Of a stretch of 64,000 bases of DNA, positions 57,731-64,000 are shown piece after piece. How positions within the stretch are numbered: position 1 is the first letter of the stretch; every line of letters starts with the position of its first letter. This DNA comes from Diabrotica undecimpunctata (taxonomy: Eukaryota; Arthropoda; Insecta; Coleoptera; Chrysomelidae), in NCBI RefSeq assembly GCF_040954645.1, contig NC_092809.1:78880935-78944934 (forward strand), read 5' to 3'. The notes under the pieces were generated by a model. It did no database searches and had not been told where the DNA came from. It saw only the letters and a program-made list of their open reading frames with translations. Both the position numbers and the translations under genes were made by a program.

Positions 57731-58897
57731 GACGATACACCTATTATTGCACAATAAAAATAAACTATGAATCAATTTTTAGCCAAAACCCCTGAAAAAC
57801 TCATGTGCGCTCCTCAATTTCCCTAACATAGACGCTTTCACAAACTGAACATCCAATAATGTCATGAAATTGTTGAACTGTAGACTTCCTATAAATTTCT
57901 TGAAAATAGTTTGTATCCCACGGGATCAGTCACAGATCATTGTTTAAAACTAAAAGGTAAATTGAGGACCAGAAATAATATTCTTCGCAAGCTTGTCAGC
58001 TAAAAATGAGGCGTACGTCCTTCCGCCTTTAAAACATAGACGCTTGCACTATATGCTTCTGCTGCCGAATATACCTTGATAGACAAATTAACCATTCTTT
58101 CGTTTTGTGCACAACACTACTACCCATTTTAACACAAAAATATCTATTGCAGCACTTAACCATATTTATTTTGAGATAACCTTCTATCGAGATATAGTAT
58201 ACGAGATATCGAGTATACAAATAAGACCAGAACTAAAATAATAAAAAAGCTTTATACAAGATATCGCAGAAGAGTAGATGAAATAAAAGTAGTTTTTATT
58301 AATCGGGTGCTTACATAAAACGTACAAAGACATACTCACGTAAACAAAATACATTACGAAATTTCTGTAATAAAAAAAAACATCGAATTCGGCATTGAAC
58401 TAATAAATTATATTAAATAAAAAAACAATATTTCTAAAAATGCAGAAAAAATAAAATTTTCTATGCAAGCGAACATTCCATTAAATAATAAGCCGAAATC
58501 CTTTTGTATCTATATACCTGTTTTTTAAAGAACCAGTTACCTTTTAGTACGTAGTTATACCAGGTAATAAGATATCCTCTGTTACACAGTGTAATGCATA
58601 TGACATTACACTGTCTACAAATAGTAGATAAAAAGAAGGAGCCCATATAAACCGTTCAGGGTATATGTTGAAAATATACGGTATAATCGCACAGTTGCCA
58701 AACTCTCAGAGCTTACTTAAACCGATAAACGTATGGTTCAAATATACAATGAAAAAGATCTGAACGACCCCTATAATATATACTCGTGAACTAAACGATA
58801 TACATTTATGATACAGGGGTATTTACGGGCTCCAAAAAATTTTTATAAATTATTAAACTCTACATGTTGATGAATCGACAGAACCAATATTATGGAA
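57731..58897. other. Unit A right part, non-coding
   Basis: No gene found. Inverted match to 16155-17290. Contains two similar stretches mentioning ACATAGACGCTT (57830 and 58035). Confidence 0.5.
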
Positions 58898-58991
58898 TGG
58901 TCAAGTGAGCTCCGTATATCGGTATCCACTTGACCACGGAGCTCAATTAAACCTGAATTTTAACATGGGCGGAGTCCACTTTATGCCGTAG
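58898..58991 (-). repeat. Motif cluster, CTACGGC end of unit A
   Basis: Minus strand from the tip: CTACGGCATAAAGTGGACTC (58991 down), GGTTTAATTGAGCTCCG (58953-58937), TGGTCAAGTGGATACCG (58936-58920). On the plus strand TGGTCAAGTGAGCTCCG (58898-58914) makes a near-palindrome with the last. Confidence 0.8.
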
Positions 58992-59289
<298 letters not shown>

Positions 59290-60188
59290 TAGCGGTTAAT
59301 GTAAGCTCCGTTCTAAAACGGTATTATACTAACTCCAGTAGAATATACACCGTGTATTTTATTATCTGAGTAGCGCTTTATGTAGACTCCGACCAACACG
59401 TAGGATTAAGTGGACTCCACAAAAGGATAAACCATTTGTGGGATCCGTATTTACGATATTGCATATACTTCTAAACTCCTGCGATGTTGCCAATAATTGT
59501 ATTAGTAGTAGATTTTCAAATTTTACAGCAGGTACATTCTGGAACTGGAAATTTATTTAAATATCCATTAATTTAATCATGGAGGAATTTGAGGACTATT
59601 TGGCTAATTTATGTAGTTAAATATAAATTGTTAACCGACATATACCTTTATTTTACTTTTTAGTTTTAATAAACAAGGCGGTAATTTATATTACTTGTTT
59701 TATATATTTTTAAACATAAGAAAGTGTCTATTATAAACGTGGAAAAGTTAAGTTTCCATTTTTATTAATTAGTATTTTTTATTAAAAGGCATTGTCACTA
59801 AAACATTTAGTTCATAAATGTACGTACATCGGATAGAGTAATCGTGTAACAGTTTATGAAAGTAGAAGCCCCTTCGGTAGGACTATAATGCTTGTTTTCC
59901 TATTAATATAACTAAAGAAAACTCAAACAACAGGAAGATCTTTGTAATTTTTGGATTCCTGCAGTTTAAGACATGCAATGTTTGTTTTATAGCGTAGTTG
60001 AATTTAAACTACAATAATTTATAAATCTATCTTTAATAACATACTTTTTTACTGCCTAATTTCAATAGATATGTCGATTTTTAATTAAAATATTTAATGC
60101 ATTAAAGTCGCGTAGAGATTTTCACTAAACATTTAATTTTAAAGCTATTATTCTAATAGTCCAAAAAAAAGTATAAAAGTCTAGGGAA

Positions 60189-60684
60189 TTCAATATCCCA
60201 CTATGGATTTGTTTTATAGATTATCGTAAAGCGTTCGACAGAGTCAAATGGATACACTTATGACTGATACTAAAAGAATTAGGTGTACAACAACACCTAA
60301 TTTTGCTTATAACTGAACTGTACGAACACACTACTGGACCATTTAAACTAACATTAAAAGAAGATTGAAAATCAAAACGAAATATAAGTATCTGGGAAAA
60401 ATTTCTCAAACGATATTAATATTAAAAGGGACTTTAAAGAGCATCTGATAAAGCATGCTAAACCTTAAGGCGACTAAACCACACAAAATGGTTATTTGAG
60501 AAAAATTATAGCTCGTTCCAGAAAGAATTGTAAATATAAACAATAATGTAGATTAAGAAGAAACGCTGAAGAAAAAAACAGTAGCGGTGAGCCTAAATAA
60601 AGAAAGGCAAAAAGAAGATGTAATTTGATGTTTTGAAAAAATCTGATCCGAAAACTGTATGAAAAACATCTCATAGTATAGACA
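60189..60684 (+). pseudogene. LINE RT scrap, second copy
   Basis: Duplicate of 50405-50900 with the same stops. One extra A precedes it, and two substitutions were noted. Confidence 0.7.
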
Positions 60685-60827
60685 TAGAGCGCGGCGGTGC
60701 CTCTGCCGTCTGGCGGCCTATATCGGAAACTTTTACTACCATTTGACTATTTGTGTACAATTTTGTGTATGGTTAAGTGGCACACCACAAAAAGTGTTTT
60801 TATTTTCTCTTTTGTTCAACAATTAAA

Positions 60828-61016
60828 ATGTATTGCTATACTTCTAGATGTTCCAATACAATAAAGGATAATAAACATAAAGCACAGGGTAAAAATTTTT
60901 ATTATTTTCTATGCGCTAGTTATTATAAACACATAAGCTATACTACAATTAAAAACTATGACCACTATGAAAAATATACGGTAGACTATGACTACATTTG
61001 TGCTTTAGAACTATAG
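60828..61016 (+). pseudogene. Possible THAP-domain remnant, second copy
   Basis: Identical in translation to 51044-51232. Confidence 0.3.
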
Positions 61017-61943
61017 TAAGAACAAGATAAAAATCTAAATTCCTTCATAATTATATTAACGAGAAGTTTATAAAACTTTTGTTCGTTATCAGTAAGAGAA
61101 AGCGCATTTCAGAATATATTATGAAAAATGTTGTTGATATTACAATATCAGATGATAGGAATACAAAAATAAAAAACAACTTACCTTTTCAAAACAACAA
61201 TCAATCACTTCATTTTATCACGAAAAATTTAAAAATTGCAATGTAATTGAACCCATTTTGCGAGCTATAGTTACATTGATACTTATGTGGCAATTAGCTG
61301 TAAAGTCATTAGTCTTTCGCGTCGTATCATATTTTCCTAATATTTTTGTAGGCAAGCGGTTTAGTTTGTGTAATATAATATCCCCAATTCGTCTCATAAT
61401 ATTTAGTTTTCAAAACAGCTTTTAATAATTCGTTCACATTTTTTAAAGCTCTTTGCAATACATTTGAAAATAAGTCGACAGTAAGTTCTGCCATGGTATT
61501 TCATAGTTTTATTCTTATGATTATATCAGTGTTTGTTTAAAATCTATAAATAACTAATTTAATGTTTTTTTTTTTGTATTCCCAACATTTCTAATTAACT
61601 GCCTAATAGTCAATAATTGATTATTCACTCAATCGTTCCAGGTGTATTAGAAAAAATATTGTATATCCTAATAATTAATAGATATATAGCTTATATATAG
61701 CTTATATCGCTATAGTTTGTGCAGTACATTTTATTATCCCTTTTGTGTATGGTATGCTTTTCAGCAAGTTGGTACTTGCTCTTACTTCTAAATTGACAGA
61801 TCAGCTGTTTAACTGCCTGTACTGAACTTTCTTCTTCATTTTGCAAATATATATAAAAATTAATAAAACTCTGACATACCGTTAATTAAAATATTGGATA
61901 CCCTATACTATTCAATCAACGGAAATACTAAGATCACACGGGG

Positions 61944-64000
61944 AGAATCTGTCCCTATCTAATTAGCCTTTTTCGGTCCATCTTTGGACATAGGCCTTCC
62001 CAATCCTTTTCCATTCTTCTCTGTCTGTCGGTATAGTCATCCACCTAGAGCCCACGTGCTTCTTGATATCATCTGCCCATCTCATTTGGGGCCTTCCTCT
62101 GCTTCGTTTATATTCCCACGGTCTCCAACTTATAAGAATTTTGTTCCATCGGTCTTCTTTTTGTCTTATATTGTGCCCGGCAAATCTCCATTTCACTTTT
62201 GCAACTTCTTGTCTAACATCCCTCACTTTTGTTTTCTCTCTTATCCACTCGTTTCTCTTTTTATCCATTAGTCTTATGTGCAACATTTGTCTTTCCATTG
62301 CTCTTCGGGTTTTTATGGTTATGTCCATGTTTGCTTTTGTAAATGTCCACGTTTGAGAACCATAAGTTAGAACAGGGAGTACGCATTGATTGTATACTTT
62401 AGTCTTAAGATGCTGTGGATATCTTTTGTTTTTAAGAATGTAGCTTAGTTTGCCAAATGCCGCCCATGCCAGTCTAACTCGTCTTTTTATCTCTGCTGTT
62501 TGGTTTTCTTTGTTACGTTTTATAGTTTGACCCAGATATATATAATCCTGAACTTGTTCTACTTCATCTTGTCCGATCCTCATTGTGATGTTTTCATCTG
62601 TATTTGTTATAATTTTGGTCTTGCTGTAATTCATAAAAAGGCCTATCTTTCCAGCTTCTACGTCCAGTTCTTTCATCATTTCAAATAATTCTTCTCATTT
62701 ATCTGTTATCAATGCGATGTCATCAGCGTATATTAGATGGTTCAAGCGTTGTCCACAAATTTTTATACCTTTTTCTTCCCATTCTAATCTTTTAAAAATA
62801 TCTTCCAGAGCCTGATTGAAAAGTTTCGGTGATATTGTGTCTCACGCCTCTATTTATTTGTATTGATTTTGTTTATTCATATCCTTTAATTGTTGTTTTG
62901 GCTTCCTTATCTGTGGTCAATTCTGCTGTTAATCAAAGAACTTTTCACTGCCCAATGTTCGACACTGTCGAAAGCCTTTTCGAAATCTATGAACGCTATA
63001 TATAGAGGAATATGGTATTCATTTGCTCGTTCTATAAGTATTTTCATACTTAGTAAATGGTCACTTTTGCTGAATCCCTTTCTAAAACCAGCTTGTTGGG
63101 TATCCATCGAATTTTGTCGTCAATCTATTGGTTAAAATTTTTGTTGGGAGTTTATACATTACATTGAGGAGTGTTATGAGACGGTAGTTTTTTATGTCTG
63201 CTTTATCCCCTTTCTTGTGTAGGATAATGGTTACGGATTCCTTCCAGTTGTTTGGGATTGTTTTTTCTTTTAATATCTTGTTAAAAAGGGAATGTAGAGT
63301 GTTAATTACCACTTTTCCACCATATTTCAGCGTATCTGCAGTTCTCCCATCTTTTCCAGGCGATTTGTTGTTTTTCATTTCTTTCAATGCCTTCTTTATT
63401 TCTGATTTGCTTATTTCTGGCTATAGCTCTGAGTTGACATTTTTTACTTTAGCCATAAGTTGGTTTTTAATTGTTTCTGGTGGTTCCTTTTTTGTTTTGT
63501 ATAGTTCTGAGTAGAAATGGTGGATACTATTTATAATGTCATCTTTAATGTTTGTTTCTAGTCCGTTTTCATCTTTTATTTTGTTTATTTCACACTTACC
63601 TAATTTCGGTCTTAAGCATTTCATATTTTTGTTGTTTTGTATTACCTTTTCTATTTTTATTTCTTGTTCTTTTCTCTTATTTTCTCTTATCATTCTGCTT
63701 ATTGTTTTATTGATTTCTACATATTCTATAGCGTCCTTCTTTTATCCATAAGCTTCTTCGTTTCTGTTGATATATAGTTGTTCTTTTTTAGATCCTTTTT
63801 TGCTATTTCTTTTCCTGAAGTAATCATCGTTGCTGTAAGTATGTTGTCTATTTCATCTATATCTTTGTCATCACTGTCTAATTTTTAAGTAAGTTGTTCT
63901 TTTAATAGGTCTTTGTATATCTCTTTATATTGCCCTAGTTTGTTTCTATCTACTAGATCCCAGTTTTTAATTATTTTTCTTTTCATTTCATAGTTACCGT
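61944..64000 (-). pseudogene. RTE-type LINE, second copy, cut by window edge
   Basis: Duplicate of 52157-54217. Its C-terminal part (62679-61963) is a single open frame of 238 codons, without the 2-base deletion of the first copy. The TAG before NNKSPGKDG and the breaks around the YADD are shared, so they predate the duplication. The 26-base deletion near 62910 is specific to this copy. Confidence 0.88.

Overview
The window looks like AT-rich, repeat-dense insect DNA, most likely from a beetle. That assignment is an inference from the mix of elements: Gypsy elements with lysine-tRNA-type primer sites, GIY-YIG Penelope-like elements (PLEs), piggyBac, Tc1/mariner, RTE- and Jockey-like LINEs, a tRNA-derived SINE and long (TA)n arrays. 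I recognise no complete host gene. At most there is a set of possible terminal exons near 14.5 kb and a THAP-like exon remnant near 51 kb. Almost everything else is nested transposable elements, and nearly every boundary between blocks falls in a (TA)n array.

Left part (1-16 kb): a dead Tc1-like transposase; a structurally complete, young Gypsy-type LTR retrotransposon (2870-11333) with near-identical 1.4-kb LTRs, an intact gag, an intact pol read by a canonical -1 slippery heptamer, and no env; then a long-TIR mariner-like element (11367-14193) whose transposase has an intron but is broken and 3'-truncated by a PLE-like fragment.

Middle (16-59 kb): an imperfect giant palindrome. From outside in: repeat unit A' (16061-29642, inverted, carrying a piggyBac element with a SINE inside it), two decayed PLEs (29707-32863 and 32969-34092), a Gypsy gag-protease element in plus orientation (34113-39655), a ~1-kb centre with a PLE end and a MITE-like inverted repeat, the same Gypsy family in minus orientation (40686-45530), a PLE with an intact 893-codon ORF (45606-49320), and unit A (49506-58991). 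A second copy of unit A, almost identical, runs from 59289 to the window edge, so the right side is a recent tandem duplication with its joint in (TA)n.

How it fits together: the Gypsy at 2870 and the PLE at 45606 are the only elements that look capable of coding for their own movement. The others are decayed or are deletion or chimeric derivatives. All three PLE loci have the same sequence facing outward at both ends. Several PLE ends can be folded as hammerhead-ribozyme-like motifs; in the intact PLE this motif overlaps both the start codon and the stop codon of the ORF. Unit A is bounded at both ends by clusters of a ~20-bp motif ending in GTGGACTCCG, next to (TA)n, which may mark an undescribed repeat or element end.
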